Part shown: piece by piece, positions 44,101 through 53,004 of the stretch
Layout: each line of letters opens with the position of its first letter
How positions within the stretch are numbered: the stretch's first letter is position 1
Assembly: GCA_903878085.1 (NCBI GenBank)
Contig: CAIRGJ010000015.1
Span: 1 to 64,000, forward strand
Length of the DNA stretch: 64,000 nucleotides
DNA from: an uncultured Hyphomicrobiales bacterium
Lineage (GTDB): Bacteria; Pseudomonadota; Alphaproteobacteria; Rhizobiales; Xanthobacteraceae
Direction of reading: 5' to 3'
Made by a program: the position numbers and the translations under genes
The notes under the pieces: generated by a model
Databases searched by the model: none
What the model was told of the DNA's origin: nothing
Seen by the model: only the letters and a program-made list of their open reading frames with translations

Positions 44101-45441
44101 ATGAGCACGCAAGCTGCAACGCAAGGCTCGCAATCTTTCATGTTCGATCCCGACGTAGAAACGATGCCGCGCGATGAACTGACTGCGCTACAGACCGGAC
44201 GCCTGAAACAGACGCTTGAGCGCGTCTACGCCAACGTTCCCCACTATCGAAAAAAGTTCGACGCGGCGGGCGTCACGCCGGCCGCCTTCAAGGTGTTGTC
44301 CGACATTACCCGTTTTCCGTTTACGCAAAAAATTGATCTGCGTGACAATTATCCCTTCGGCCTGTTCGCCGTGCCGCGCGAGCAGGTTTCGCGCCTCCAT
44401 GCCTCGTCTGGCACGACCGGCAAGCCGACCGTCGTCGGCTACACCAAGGGCGACCTCGATACCTGGGCGGATCTGATGGCGCGCTGTTTTGCCAGCGGCG
44501 GCGCGCTGCCCGGCGATATTGTCCACAATGCCTATGGCTACGGCCTGTTCACCGGTGGACTGGGCGCCCACTATGGCGCCGAGCGGCTGGGCTGCACCGT
44601 GGTGCCGATATCCGGCGGTGGCACCGAACGCCAGGTCACTTTGCTGGCCGACTTCAAGGCGAAGGTGCTGTGCGCGACGCCGTCCTATGCGCTCAACATC
44701 GCCGAAGTCGCGCAGACCATGGGTGTCGATATTCGCCAATCGTCATTGCGGCTTGGCATGTTCGGTGCCGAGCCGTGGAGCGACGCCTTGCGCCACGATC
44801 TCGAAGACAAACTCGGCATCAAGGCGATCGATATCTATGGCCTGTCCGAAATCATGGGGCCTGGCGTCGCTTGCGAGTGTCACGCGGTCCAGTCCGGATT
44901 GCATGGCTGGGAAGATCATTTCCTGTTCGAAACCATCGATCCGGAGACGCTGCAACCGTTGCCAATAGGCGCGACCGGCGAGTTGGTCATCACGACGCTG
45001 ACCAAAGAAGCGCTGCCGATGATCCGCTACCGTACCCGCGACATCACCCGTCTCAGCAACGAGCCTTGCGCCTGTGGCCGCACGCACGTCCGCATTATGC
45101 GCGTGACCGGGCGCAACGATGACATGCTCATCATACGCGGCGTCAATGTCTATCCCTCGCAGCTGGAAGCAGTGCTGATCGGTTTTCCGGGGCTGGCGCC
45201 GCACTACCAGATCGTGCTGACGCGGGAAGGGGCGCTCGATGCAATCACGGTCGAGGTCGAGTTCGACCCAGGCGCGCCCCTTGGCGATGCCGAATGCGCT
45301 CGCAAATCCAAAGAGGTCACGCACCATATCAAGTCACTAATCGGCGTGACCTGCAAAGTCGTAGTCAAATCGCCGGGCGAGGTGCCGCGGTCGCAGGGCA
45401 AGGCCGTGCGGGTGGTCGACCAGCGCAAGAAGGGCAATTGA
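44101..45441 (+). CDS. padJ: Phenylacetate-CoA ligase (PaaK/PadJ family)
   Basis: 446 residues, the normal PaaK length. The AMP-binding P-loop is [14 protein letters not shown] near residue 101. [17 protein letters not shown] is near residue 245, and the C-terminal hinge with RYRTRDI and [14 protein letters not shown] follows. It activates phenylacetate (or a related aryl acid) with ATP and CoA, giving the PadB substrate. The ATG at 44101 follows GGGGGAG. As last gene of the pad operon it fits PadJ; other aryl-CoA ligase substrates cannot be excluded. Confidence 0.87.
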   Translation: MSTQAATQGSQSFMFDPDVETMPRDELTALQTGRLKQTLERVYANVPHYRKKFDAAGVTPAAFKVLSDITRFPFTQKIDLRDNYPFGLFAVPREQVSRLHASSGTTGKPTVVGYTKGDLDTWADLMARCFASGGALPGDIVHNAYGYGLFTGGLGAHYGAERLGCTVVPISGGGTERQVTLLADFKAKVLCATPSYALNIAEVAQTMGVDIRQSSLRLGMFGAEPWSDALRHDLEDKLGIKAIDIYGLSEIMGPGVACECHAVQSGLHGWEDHFLFETIDPETLQPLPIGATGELVITTLTKEALPMIRYRTRDITRLSNEPCACGRTHVRIMRVTGRNDDMLIIRGVNVYPSQLEAVLIGFPGLAPHYQIVLTREGALDAITVEVEFDPGAPLGDAECARKSKEVTHHIKSLIGVTCKVVVKSPGEVPRSQGKAVRVVDQRKKGN

Positions 45442-45508
45442 AGTCTACGCTGTGCTAAAATATTTCACTCGTCCCCGCGAAAACGGAGACCTAGGGGCGA
45501 AGAACTGG

Positions 45509-45528
45509 ATTCCTGCTTACGCAGGAAT
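45509..45528. terminator. Hairpin ATTCCTGC-TTAC-GCAGGAAT between converging operons
   Basis: A perfect eight-base stem with a four-base loop lies midway between the ends of the ligase gene and the ferritin-like gene, which converge. It also looks like part of a dispersed CCCGCGA/TTCCTGCTTACGCAGG repeat. No long thymine run follows on either strand, so a bidirectional terminator role is probable but not certain. Confidence 0.45.
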
Positions 45529-45570
45529 AAGCGGAAACGCAGAAACGGGCTCTCGCAGTTTTGTCGCGGT

Positions 45571-46101
45571 CTATTCCTGCGAAACTGGCGGATCCATATC
45601 ATCGGCCCAGGTATCGCTAGGCTTCGGATAGCGGAGCAGCAACCGATGCACGAGATTTACGTGCTCGGCCTCTTCCTCGACCAGCTCTGCCGCCAGCGCC
45701 TTGACCTTCGGGTCCTTCGCCGTCTCGACGATAGAGGTGAAGTAGGCCAGCGCACGTTTTTCGCCGGCGAGCGAGAGCTGCAGGGCGTGCCATGGCGTCA
45801 TCATATAGTGGGCGGCGCCGAGATCGACTTCTTCCGGGCTGTCGGCTCGGCCAAATTTTGCAATCTCGCGCGCGCGCGCGGCCACGTCGAAATCGCCCGC
45901 GAGCCGGCGGATTTCCTCGCCATGGATACCTTCAGCGCGGGCCAGATCGCGAAAGACCTTGACCAGTTCCGGGTTGTTGTGAGTTTCCATCTGGTCGGCC
46001 AGCACATTGTAGCGATCGACCGCATCGATCTCGACCTGGTAGGCGACGGACAAGAGGTCGTTCAGGTTGGCGACTTTTGGAGTGTCAGATGCCTTGCTCA
46101 T
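45571..46101 (-). CDS. Ferritin-like diiron protein (rubrerythrin-type)
   Basis: 176 residues. Two helix pairs carry the diiron ligands: YQVEIDAVDRYN with EGIHGEEI (about residues 22-63), and SLAGEKRALAYF with ELVEEEAEHVNLV (about residues 110-152). There is no rubredoxin domain. Such proteins reduce peroxide or handle iron in anaerobes. Its start overlaps the korB stop by four bases, so it is translated with the oxygen-sensitive ferredoxin-reducing enzyme, suggesting protection of that enzyme. Confidence 0.78.
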   Translation of the reverse strand: MSKASDTPKVANLNDLLSVAYQVEIDAVDRYNVLADQMETHNNPELVKVFRDLARAEGIHGEEIRRLAGDFDVAARAREIAKFGRADSPEEVDLGAAHYMMTPWHALQLSLAGEKRALAYFTSIVETAKDPKVKALAAELVEEEAEHVNLVHRLLLRYPKPSDTWADDMDPPVSQE

Positions 46102-46928
46102 AGCTCGAAGTCCTTCTCCAGCTCCGACAGATCGATATTGGTTGCCGCAACCGCCGGCCGATAGGGCGTGCGACCGCCGCGGTACAGAATTCCGATGTTA
46201 AAGCCATCGTCGGTCATGAGCCGGCGTGCCGCCTTACCTTGATCGGCGGTCGCGCCGACCGAGGCCGGGTGCACCTGGTCCTTCCAGTTCTTTTCATCGG
46301 GGCGGAACGTGACGCAGGGGCTGAGGATTTCGACAAACGAAAATCCTGGATGCCTGATCGCTTCGGCCAGCACGTCAGCGGTTTCGTTCACCTCGCCGGA
46401 GAAGCAGCGGGCGATGAAGTTTGCGCCCGAAGCGAGTGCGACCACCAGCGGGTGGAATGGCCGCACGCCCGTGCCGCCCGGCGAGAGGGCGGTGTCGAAC
46501 TCCGGCTCGGTCGTGGGCGAGGGCTGACCCTTGGTCATGCCGTAGATGTGATTATCCATCACAACATAGGTCATGTCGATGTTGCGCCGGCAGGCGTGCA
46601 GGAAATGATTGCCGCCGATCGAGTAGCCGTCGCCGTCGCCGCTGGCGACCACGACGGTCAGGTCTGGGCGCGTCACCTTCAGCCCGGCGGCAAGCGCCAG
46701 CGAACGGCCGTGCACGCCGTGGAAGCCGTAGCAATTGGTGTAGGCCGGAATCCGCGACGAGCAGCCGATGCCGGAGATGACGGCGATCTGTTCGGGCGGC
46801 AGGCCGAGTTGCGCGAAGGCCCGCGTGAACGACATCAATACGTGATAGTCGCCGCAGCCGGGACACCAGATCGGTTTAATCTCTGATTTGTAATCGGCCG
46901 GCTTGCAGGCAAGGGGGGCGTTCATCAT
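46098..46928 (-). CDS. korB: 2-oxoacid:ferredoxin oxidoreductase, beta subunit
   Basis: 276 residues. Thiamine diphosphate motif GDGDGYSIGGNH lies near residue 96. Cluster cysteines are in WCPGCGDYH and GIGCSSR, with a further Cys in LSPCVTF near residue 205. With KorA it oxidises 2-oxoglutarate to succinyl-CoA and reduces ferredoxin, the electron donor for benzoyl-CoA reductase in Thauera and Magnetospirillum. It overlaps korA upstream and the ferritin-like gene downstream. Use of another 2-oxoacid such as phenylglyoxylate cannot be ruled out. Confidence 0.88.
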   Translation of the reverse strand: MMNAPLACKPADYKSEIKPIWCPGCGDYHVLMSFTRAFAQLGLPPEQIAVISGIGCSSRIPAYTNCYGFHGVHGRSLALAAGLKVTRPDLTVVVASGDGDGYSIGGNHFLHACRRNIDMTYVVMDNHIYGMTKGQPSPTTEPEFDTALSPGGTGVRPFHPLVVALASGANFIARCFSGEVNETADVLAEAIRHPGFSFVEILSPCVTFRPDEKNWKDQVHPASVGATADQGKAARRLMTDDGFNIGILYRGGRTPYRPAVAATNIDLSELEKDFEL

Positions 46929-48652
46929 GATCTCCAGTCCGCGATGGCACGATGTATTTCGCCGGCGGTGATCGGCAGCGGCCCCGGCCGGTTCAGCGCG
47001 CGAACCGATCCCGGCAGGTCGTAGTGGGCTCGCAGGTATTTGTGGAATTGGCCGCCATGCGTTTGTTCGATCACCAGGATACGTTTGACGCCTTTGAGGG
47101 CGGCGGTGAGCTGTTCCGGCAGCGTCGGTAACAGCAAGCGCGGGGCAACCAGACGGACGTCAATTCCATCGACGGCCGCGCGTTCGATGGCTTCGCGTGC
47201 GGCGGAGGTGAGCGATCCCCAGGTCAGGATTGCGAATTCGCCGGTGCCCTCGACGCTGGCCCAATGGTCGCCGAAGTTGAAGCCGTCGAGCTTGTCGCGC
47301 CGCTTGTCGAGTTGCGCTAGATGGTCGGTGGCGCCGCTGGTCGGAAGGCCTCGCTCGGAATGGGTTAGGCCGTCGGCGGTATATTGGCCGCCGCGTTTTC
47401 CCGGAATCGACATCGGCGACACGCCATCAGCGGTCATGGCGTAGCGTTTATAATCGCCGGTAATCTCGGTGGCAGTGCACCGCTGGCCGATGAAGGCGAC
47501 ATCCGCGGGCCGCTCGATGGCGACACGGGCCTGCCCCATGAATTGGTCTGATAGAACAATCGCCGGGGCTTGCAGCGATTCGGCGAGATAGGTCGCCCAT
47601 TGCGTGGTGAACAGACAGTCGCTGACCGATTGTGGCGCCAGCACCAGATGTGGCGCATCGCCATGCATGCCATAAATGGCGATATTCAGGTCGGTCTGCT
47701 CGGATTTGGTGGGAATGCCGGTGGATGGTCCGCCGCGCATCACGTCGACGACGACAATCGGAATTTCTGACGCGGTGGCAAGGCCAAGCGCTTCGATCAT
47801 CAGCGACAGGCCGGGCCCGGAAGTTGCCGTGATCGATGGCGTACCGCCGAAGGATGAGCCGATGATCATGTTAATCGCGGCCAGCTCGTCTTCGGCCTGC
47901 AGCAGCACGCCGCCGACTTTAACTAGGTTCGGCGCCAGCCATTCGAGGATTTCCGTTGCCGGTGTGATCGGATAGGCTGCGGCAAAGCGAACGCCGCCGC
48001 GGATGGCACCCAGCGCCACCGCCTCGTTGCCTGACAACAGCCAGCGGCGGGCGGTGCTCGGTCTCGGCTCGGCGAGATGGCGGTCGAATTCCACTGTTGC
48101 CGCCGCGCCGAATCCGACATTGATAGCCGCCCGGCTAGCCTCGATCGCGGCCGGTCCCTTGTCGGCCAGCTTCTTTTCAATCGGCGCAAACACGAGCTCG
48201 GCTGTAAAGCCTAGCAGCCTGCTGGCAATGCCGAGTGCGATCATATTAGGGCGCCCGTCGGGAATCGACTTGGCCATATCCTTCATCGGGATTTCAACGA
48301 CGCGCGCGCCGGATTGGGCCACCATCGGCGGCGGCTCGCCGCCGCGAGGGTCGCTGATCACCAAAGATTGCGGCCCAACCTTGATTTCAGCGCCGAAACG
48401 ATGGGCGTTCAGCCAATCGATGCCAATCAGGAGGTCGAACTGGTCGGGCAGACATTCGACCGGATGAGCCGCCAGGCGGATGAGCGCTGCCGCTTCGCCG
48501 CCGCGGATCTGCGGGCCCAGCGTGCGGGTCAAAAGCCCATGCCAACCTGCGGCACAGGCGGTTTCGAGCAGGGAATTTCCGGTCGTCAGTGCGCCGGAGC
48601 CGCCGCTGCCGACGACCGCGATCGAGATGCTCGGTGAAGCTGCCATGGTCAT
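46925..48652 (-). CDS. korA: 2-oxoacid:ferredoxin oxidoreductase, fused gamma-alpha subunit
   Basis: 575 residues. The first 190 or so are the gamma domain (VVGSGGSGALTTGN, then GPQIRGGEA). The rest is the alpha domain, with AAYPITPATEI near residue 228 and ITATSGPGLSLM near residue 276. The fused two-subunit form is that of the KorAB enzymes tied to benzoyl-CoA reduction. AGGGGA precedes the start. It is divergent from the had-oah-dch-bcr operon across a 179-base control region with a single palindromic FNR-type box. Confidence 0.88.
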   Translation of the reverse strand: MTMAASPSISIAVVGSGGSGALTTGNSLLETACAAGWHGLLTRTLGPQIRGGEAAALIRLAAHPVECLPDQFDLLIGIDWLNAHRFGAEIKVGPQSLVISDPRGGEPPPMVAQSGARVVEIPMKDMAKSIPDGRPNMIALGIASRLLGFTAELVFAPIEKKLADKGPAAIEASRAAINVGFGAAATVEFDRHLAEPRPSTARRWLLSGNEAVALGAIRGGVRFAAAYPITPATEILEWLAPNLVKVGGVLLQAEDELAAINMIIGSSFGGTPSITATSGPGLSLMIEALGLATASEIPIVVVDVMRGGPSTGIPTKSEQTDLNIAIYGMHGDAPHLVLAPQSVSDCLFTTQWATYLAESLQAPAIVLSDQFMGQARVAIERPADVAFIGQRCTATEITGDYKRYAMTADGVSPMSIPGKRGGQYTADGLTHSERGLPTSGATDHLAQLDKRRDKLDGFNFGDHWASVEGTGEFAILTWGSLTSAAREAIERAAVDGIDVRLVAPRLLLPTLPEQLTAALKGVKRILVIEQTHGGQFHKYLRAHYDLPGSVRALNRPGPLPITAGEIHRAIADWRS

Positions 48653-48735
48653 GGTCCCCTGGTCAGAGCACGTTGCGCAGGCGCGCGCCCGGCCAATATG
48701 TATTTAAGTACTAGAATGCGTTTATTTGGACTTCC

Positions 48736-48749
48736 TTGACGTTGGTCAA
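48736..48749. promoter_or_regulatory. FNR/FixK-type box CTTGACGTTGGTCAAG shared by kor and had operons
   Basis: Perfect six-base arms (CTTGAC/GTCAAG, 48735-48750) flank four bases. The centre is almost exactly midway, about 90 bases from both the korA and the had start codon. For had, TAGAAA at 48770-48775 would serve as -10, with the box at the usual -41 position. This suits an FNR/AadR-type activator driving both operons without oxygen. Confidence 0.72.
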
Positions 48750-48831
48750 GGCAACCCAACGGCCAACGTTAGAAAAATAAAGGAATGATAGCGAGCCCGC
48801 GAGGGCTTTCCGGCCACTGGAGGGCAGAGCG

Positions 48832-49905
48832 ATGAGCGCCAAGCCGGTTCGTTGGATGATGATGGGCGCAGGCAAGCCTCTAGTGCCGATAGCCTTCGAT
48901 ATCGGTCCGCTGGCCGCCGATGAAGTCCTGGTCGAAATTGCCGGTTGTGGAGTTTGCCACACCGATCTTGGCTATTATTACGACGGCGTGCGCACGAAGC
49001 ATGAACTGCCGCTGACGCTGGGGCACGAAATCAGCGGCCACGTCATCGATACCGGTACCGACGCGCTCTGGTACATCGACCGTGCCGTGATCATTCCCGC
49101 AGTGATCCCCTGCGGTCACTGCGACGCCTGCCAGCGCGGCAAGGCGACGATTTGCCCCAATCAGAAGATGCCGGGCAACGATATTCATGGCGGCTTTGCC
49201 ACTCACATCGTGGTGCCGTCGCGCGGTCTGTGCGTTGTCGATGAACATCGCTTGGCGGCAACCGGTATAGAGCTGGCCGATCTTTCCGTGATCGCCGATG
49301 CGGTGACCACGCCTTACCAGGCCGTGGTGCAGGCCGGCGTCACCACCGGCGATCTCGTCATCGTCAATGGCGTCGGCGGCGTCGGCGGTTATGCCGTGCA
49401 GATAGCGGCGGCTTTGGGCGGCATCGTGGTCGCGATTGACGTCAGCGATGAGAAGCTCGCGGCGCTCAAGGGGCAGGGCGCGGCCCTAACGTTGAATGCC
49501 AAGCAGATGACGCCGCGTGACATCAAGGCGGCCATCCAGGCCTTCGCCAAGGAACGCGGTCTACGCCAGACCGAATGGATTATTTTCGAATGTTCCGGTA
49601 GCCGTGCCGGTCAAGAGACTGCATTCAGTCTGATCAATCATGGCGCGACGCTCGCTGTCGTCGGCTTCACCATGGACAAGGTTGAGATCCGGCTCTCGAA
49701 CCTGATGGCCTATCACGCGCGCGCGATCGGCAACTGGGGATGCCCGCCCGCGCTTTATCCAGAGGCCCTGGAGCTCGTGTTGAACGGCCGCGTCAAGGTC
49801 ACGACCTTCGTCGAGAAGCATCCGCTGAGCGAAATCAATCAAGTCTTCGAGGCGGCTCACGCCGGCGCGCTCAAACGCCGCGCCGTTCTCGTGCCCACGC
49901 CGTAA
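48832..49905 (+). CDS. had: 6-hydroxycyclohex-1-ene-1-carbonyl-CoA dehydrogenase
   Basis: 357 residues of the zinc MDR family. Catalytic zinc ligands are in [15 protein letters not shown] and LGHEISGH. The structural site is [15 protein letters not shown], and the NAD site is NGVGGVGGY. It oxidises the 6-hydroxy group formed by Dch to the 6-oxo compound used by Oah, giving NADH. GGAGGG precedes the ATG. Being first of the had-oah-dch-bcrCBAD-fdx run identifies it firmly, as this order is that of Thauera-type clusters. Confidence 0.93.
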   Translation: MSAKPVRWMMMGAGKPLVPIAFDIGPLAADEVLVEIAGCGVCHTDLGYYYDGVRTKHELPLTLGHEISGHVIDTGTDALWYIDRAVIIPAVIPCGHCDACQRGKATICPNQKMPGNDIHGGFATHIVVPSRGLCVVDEHRLAATGIELADLSVIADAVTTPYQAVVQAGVTTGDLVIVNGVGGVGGYAVQIAAALGGIVVAIDVSDEKLAALKGQGAALTLNAKQMTPRDIKAAIQAFAKERGLRQTEWIIFECSGSRAGQETAFSLINHGATLAVVGFTMDKVEIRLSNLMAYHARAIGNWGCPPALYPEALELVLNGRVKVTTFVEKHPLSEINQVFEAAHAGALKRRAVLVPTP

Positions 49906-49916
49906 GGATCATGTCC

Positions 49917-51062
49917 ATGAGCGCCGAAGCCGCCCACGTCATCGCCGCGCAGACCTCCGAGGCCAAGGACCACAACCTCGTCACCGAGGCTGTGCGCGAG
50001 ACCGTCTCGAAGGGTGTGCATTACGAGAAGCGTCCAGTGAAAGGCGCCGATGGCAAGCCGGTGGCGGGGCTGTTCAACGCCTGGATCACGCTCGACAACC
50101 CCACGCAATTCAACTCCTACACCACCGATATGGTGAAGGGCACGATCCTAGCGTTTCGCGCCGTCAGCGCGGCGCGCGATGTCGTTGCCGTGGTCTTCAC
50201 CGGATCCGGCGACAAGGCCTTCTGCACCGGCGGCAACACCAAGGAATATGCTGAGTATTACGCCGGCAATCCGCAGGAATACCGCGGCTATATGCGGCTG
50301 TTCAACGACATGGTCTCGGCCATCATCGGCTGCGACAAGCCGGTCGTCTGTCGCGTGAATGGCATGCGTATCGGCGGCGGCCAGGAAATCGGCATGGCCT
50401 GCGACTTCTCAATTGCCCAGGATCTCGCGCGCTTCGGCCAGGCCGGACCCAAGCACGGTTCGGCGCCGATCGGCGGCGCGACCGACTTCCTGCCCTACAT
50501 GATCGGCTGCGAACAGGCGATGGTATCGGGTCTGCTCTGCGAGCCGTTCTCGGCGCACAAGGCCTACCGTCTCGGCATCATTAGCGACGTCGTGCCGGCG
50601 CTTAAAGTCGACGGTAAATTCGTCGCCAACCCGATGGTTTGCACCGACCGCTTCCTTGATGAATTCGGCCGCATTATCCACGGCGAGCCGAAGACGGGCG
50701 CGGCCGCGGCCGAAGCTCAGGCGTTGTTGAAGCGCGGCACCATCGACCTCAGTCTGCTCGACGAGAAGGTCGAAGCGCTGTGCACCAAGTTGCTCTACAC
50801 CTTCCCCGAATGTACGACCAAGACCGTCGAGGAGTTACGTAAGCCGAAGCTCAACGCGTGGAACGCCAACAAGGAAAACGCGCGCGACTGGCTGGCCCTC
50901 AACATGATGACGGAAGGGCGCACGGGCTTCCGTGCCTTCAACGAAGGCACGCGTGAGACCGGGCGGGAAATCGATTTCGTGGCGCTGCGGCGGGCGCTCG
51001 CCGCCAACACCCGGTGGAGCGACGAGCTCACTGAAAGCCTCATGCCGCGGGCGAGGTCATAG
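49917..51062 (+). CDS. oah: 6-oxocyclohex-1-ene-1-carbonyl-CoA hydrolase (BamA-type)
   Basis: 381 residues, the typical length for Oah/BamA. The ATG at 49917 has AAGGA eight bases upstream; an ATG at 49911 is too close to it. It is a crotonase-fold protein with FTGSGDKAFCTGGNTKEYAEYY (about residues 90-112) and GGGQEIGMACDFSIA near residue 152. It adds water to the ring double bond and opens the ring to 3-hydroxypimelyl-CoA. It lies 11 bases after had. Confidence 0.93.
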   Translation: MSAEAAHVIAAQTSEAKDHNLVTEAVRETVSKGVHYEKRPVKGADGKPVAGLFNAWITLDNPTQFNSYTTDMVKGTILAFRAVSAARDVVAVVFTGSGDKAFCTGGNTKEYAEYYAGNPQEYRGYMRLFNDMVSAIIGCDKPVVCRVNGMRIGGGQEIGMACDFSIAQDLARFGQAGPKHGSAPIGGATDFLPYMIGCEQAMVSGLLCEPFSAHKAYRLGIISDVVPALKVDGKFVANPMVCTDRFLDEFGRIIHGEPKTGAAAAEAQALLKRGTIDLSLLDEKVEALCTKLLYTFPECTTKTVEELRKPKLNAWNANKENARDWLALNMMTEGRTGFRAFNEGTRETGREIDFVALRRALAANTRWSDELTESLMPRARS

Positions 51063-51064
51063 CG

Positions 51065-51832
51065 GTGACCCAGCCGCTCAAAACCTGGTTGGAAGCGGAC
51101 GGCCGCTTGCTGCGGCTGCGACTCAGCCGGCCGAAAGCCAATCTTGTCGATGCCGCCATGATCGCCGCGCTCGACAAGGCGCTGGCGGAGCACCAAGGCA
51201 ATGGCGAACTCAGCGCGGTGGTTCTCGATGCCGAGGGGCCGCATTTCAGCTTCGGCGCCAGCGTCGAGGAACATCTGCCGGCGCAATGCGCCGCCATGCT
51301 GGAATCGCTGCATCGCCTGATCCTGCGCATGGTCGAGTTTCCGGTGCCGCTGCTGGTGGCGGTGCGCGGCCAATGCCTTGGCGGCGGCCTGGAAGTGGCC
51401 CTTGCCGGTCATCTGATGTTTGTCACCCCGGATGCCGGTCTCGGCCAGCCGGAAATGAAGCTCGGCGTGTTTGCGCCGGCCGCTTCCTGTCTGTTGCCGG
51501 AACTGATCGGCCCGGCACGCTCATTCGATCTTCTGGTGTCCGGCCGCAGCATTACCGGTGCCGAAGCAGCGGCAATTGGCATCGCCTACGTAGCGGTAGC
51601 GGATCCAGAACATGCCGCAATCGCTTATTTCGAAGACCATCTGAAGCCGAAGAGCGCAAGCTCATTGCGCCACGCAGTCCAGGCGGCGCGCCTCGACTAC
51701 GTTGCGCGCGTCAAGGACAAGATCCTCGCTGTTGAACGTCTTTATCTCGACGAGCTAATGGCCACCCACGACGCGGTGGCAGGTCTCGAAGCCTTTATCG
51801 CGAAGAGGTCGCCGCAATGGCAACATCGTTGA
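51065..51832 (+). CDS. dch: Cyclohexa-1,5-diene-1-carbonyl-CoA hydratase
   Basis: 255 residues with a GTG start two bases after the oah stop. It is a crotonase-fold protein: FSFGASVEEHLP around residue 60 forms the oxyanion loop, and GQCLGGGLEVALAGH lies near residue 100. It hydrates the dienoyl-CoA made by benzoyl-CoA reductase to the 6-hydroxy compound. Its 3' end overlaps the bcrC start by 16 bases. Confidence 0.9.
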   Translation: MTQPLKTWLEADGRLLRLRLSRPKANLVDAAMIAALDKALAEHQGNGELSAVVLDAEGPHFSFGASVEEHLPAQCAAMLESLHRLILRMVEFPVPLLVAVRGQCLGGGLEVALAGHLMFVTPDAGLGQPEMKLGVFAPAASCLLPELIGPARSFDLLVSGRSITGAEAAAIGIAYVAVADPEHAAIAYFEDHLKPKSASSLRHAVQAARLDYVARVKDKILAVERLYLDELMATHDAVAGLEAFIAKRSPQWQHR

Positions 51833-53004
51833 ATCCTTCATCTACGGCCGACATCGTCGCACGCGCCAACGCGCTGTTCGAGGATCTGTCCTTCACCACC
51901 GCGCGCAAATGGAAAGCGGATAAGCCCGGCCGCAAGGTGATCGGCTATATGCCGATCTACGTGCCGCGCGAGATCATTCACGCCGCCGATATGCTGCCGC
52001 TCGGCATCGTTGGCGGCGGCGACCAGCTCGAGGTGATCCACGGCGACGCCTATTACCAGAGCTATATCTGCCGCATCCCGCGCTCGACCGTCGAGCTTGG
52101 CGTGACCGGGCGTCTCGATTTCGTTGACGGCATGTTGTTCCCGTCGATCTGCGACGTGATCCGCAACCTATCCGGCATGTGGAAGCTGATGTTTCCCCAT
52201 GTCTATTCCCATTATTTCGACGTGCCGCAGAACTATCGGGACGATATCGGCGGAAATTTTTACATCAACGAGATGGCCGAGCTCCGGCACGATCTCGGCG
52301 AGCTTCGCGGCAAGCCGATCACCGACGACGAGCTTCGGCATTCGATCGCAGTTTACAACGAGAACCGCGCCCTGGTGCGCGATCTCTACAGCTTCCGGGC
52401 CGAGCGGCCATGGCAGGCGCCCGCGGCGGAAGTCTATCTGATGATCCGCGCCGGCCTCGTGCTGCCGGTCGAGGAGCACACCGTCATGCTGCGCGATTAT
52501 CTTGCCGCGGCTCGTGCTGAAGAGCGGCCAATGCGCGACAATTGCCGCATCGTACTGACCGGCATGTTCTGCGAGCAGCCGCCGCTCAATCTGATCAAGT
52601 CGCTCGAATTGTCCGGCTGCTATGTCGTGGACGACGATCTGCTGTTGGTCACCCGCTGGCTTCTTGGCGACGTCGAGACCAAAGGCGATCCGCTGCTGAA
52701 TCTGTCGCTCGCCTTCCTTCATCACTCCGAGTCGACGGCGGCAAAATACGAACCAAATCAGAAGGAAAAGGGCCAGCATCTGGTCCGTGCGGTCAAACGC
52801 ACCGCCGCGGAAGGCGTTATTTTTGCGGCACCCAGCTTTTGCGACCCGGCGTTGCTCGAGCGGCCGATGCTGCAGCACGTGCTCAAGGAAGCTGGCATCC
52901 CCTACATCGCGTTCAAATACGCTGAGAACTCAGGCCAGATGCAGCCCATTCGCGAGCAGGCCGGCACCTTTGCCGATTCGATCAAACTATGGAGCGGAGC
53001 ATGA
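51817..53004 (+). CDS. bcrC: Benzoyl-CoA reductase, gamma subunit (BcrC/BadD)
   Basis: 395 residues of the HgdB/BcrBC family. It binds substrate or the active-site cluster together with BcrB. Segments such as IGYMPIYVPREIIHAADMLP near residue 42 and TGMFCEQPP near residue 248, with further cysteines at YICR and SGCY, fit the 4Fe-4S ligation of this family. It is the first of the four reductase genes, overlapping dch, and its stop overlaps the bcrB start by ATGA. Confidence 0.93.
   Translation: MATSLNPSSTADIVARANALFEDLSFTTARKWKADKPGRKVIGYMPIYVPREIIHAADMLPLGIVGGGDQLEVIHGDAYYQSYICRIPRSTVELGVTGRLDFVDGMLFPSICDVIRNLSGMWKLMFPHVYSHYFDVPQNYRDDIGGNFYINEMAELRHDLGELRGKPITDDELRHSIAVYNENRALVRDLYSFRAERPWQAPAAEVYLMIRAGLVLPVEEHTVMLRDYLAAARAEERPMRDNCRIVLTGMFCEQPPLNLIKSLELSGCYVVDDDLLLVTRWLLGDVETKGDPLLNLSLAFLHHSESTAAKYEPNQKEKGQHLVRAVKRTAAEGVIFAAPSFCDPALLERPMLQHVLKEAGIPYIAFKYAENSGQMQPIREQAGTFADSIKLWSGA

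Noticed and set aside
52168-52878. 236-codon open frame on the minus strand
   Set aside because: It is antisense to bcrC; many other frames of similar size occur opposite real genes in this GC-rich window.
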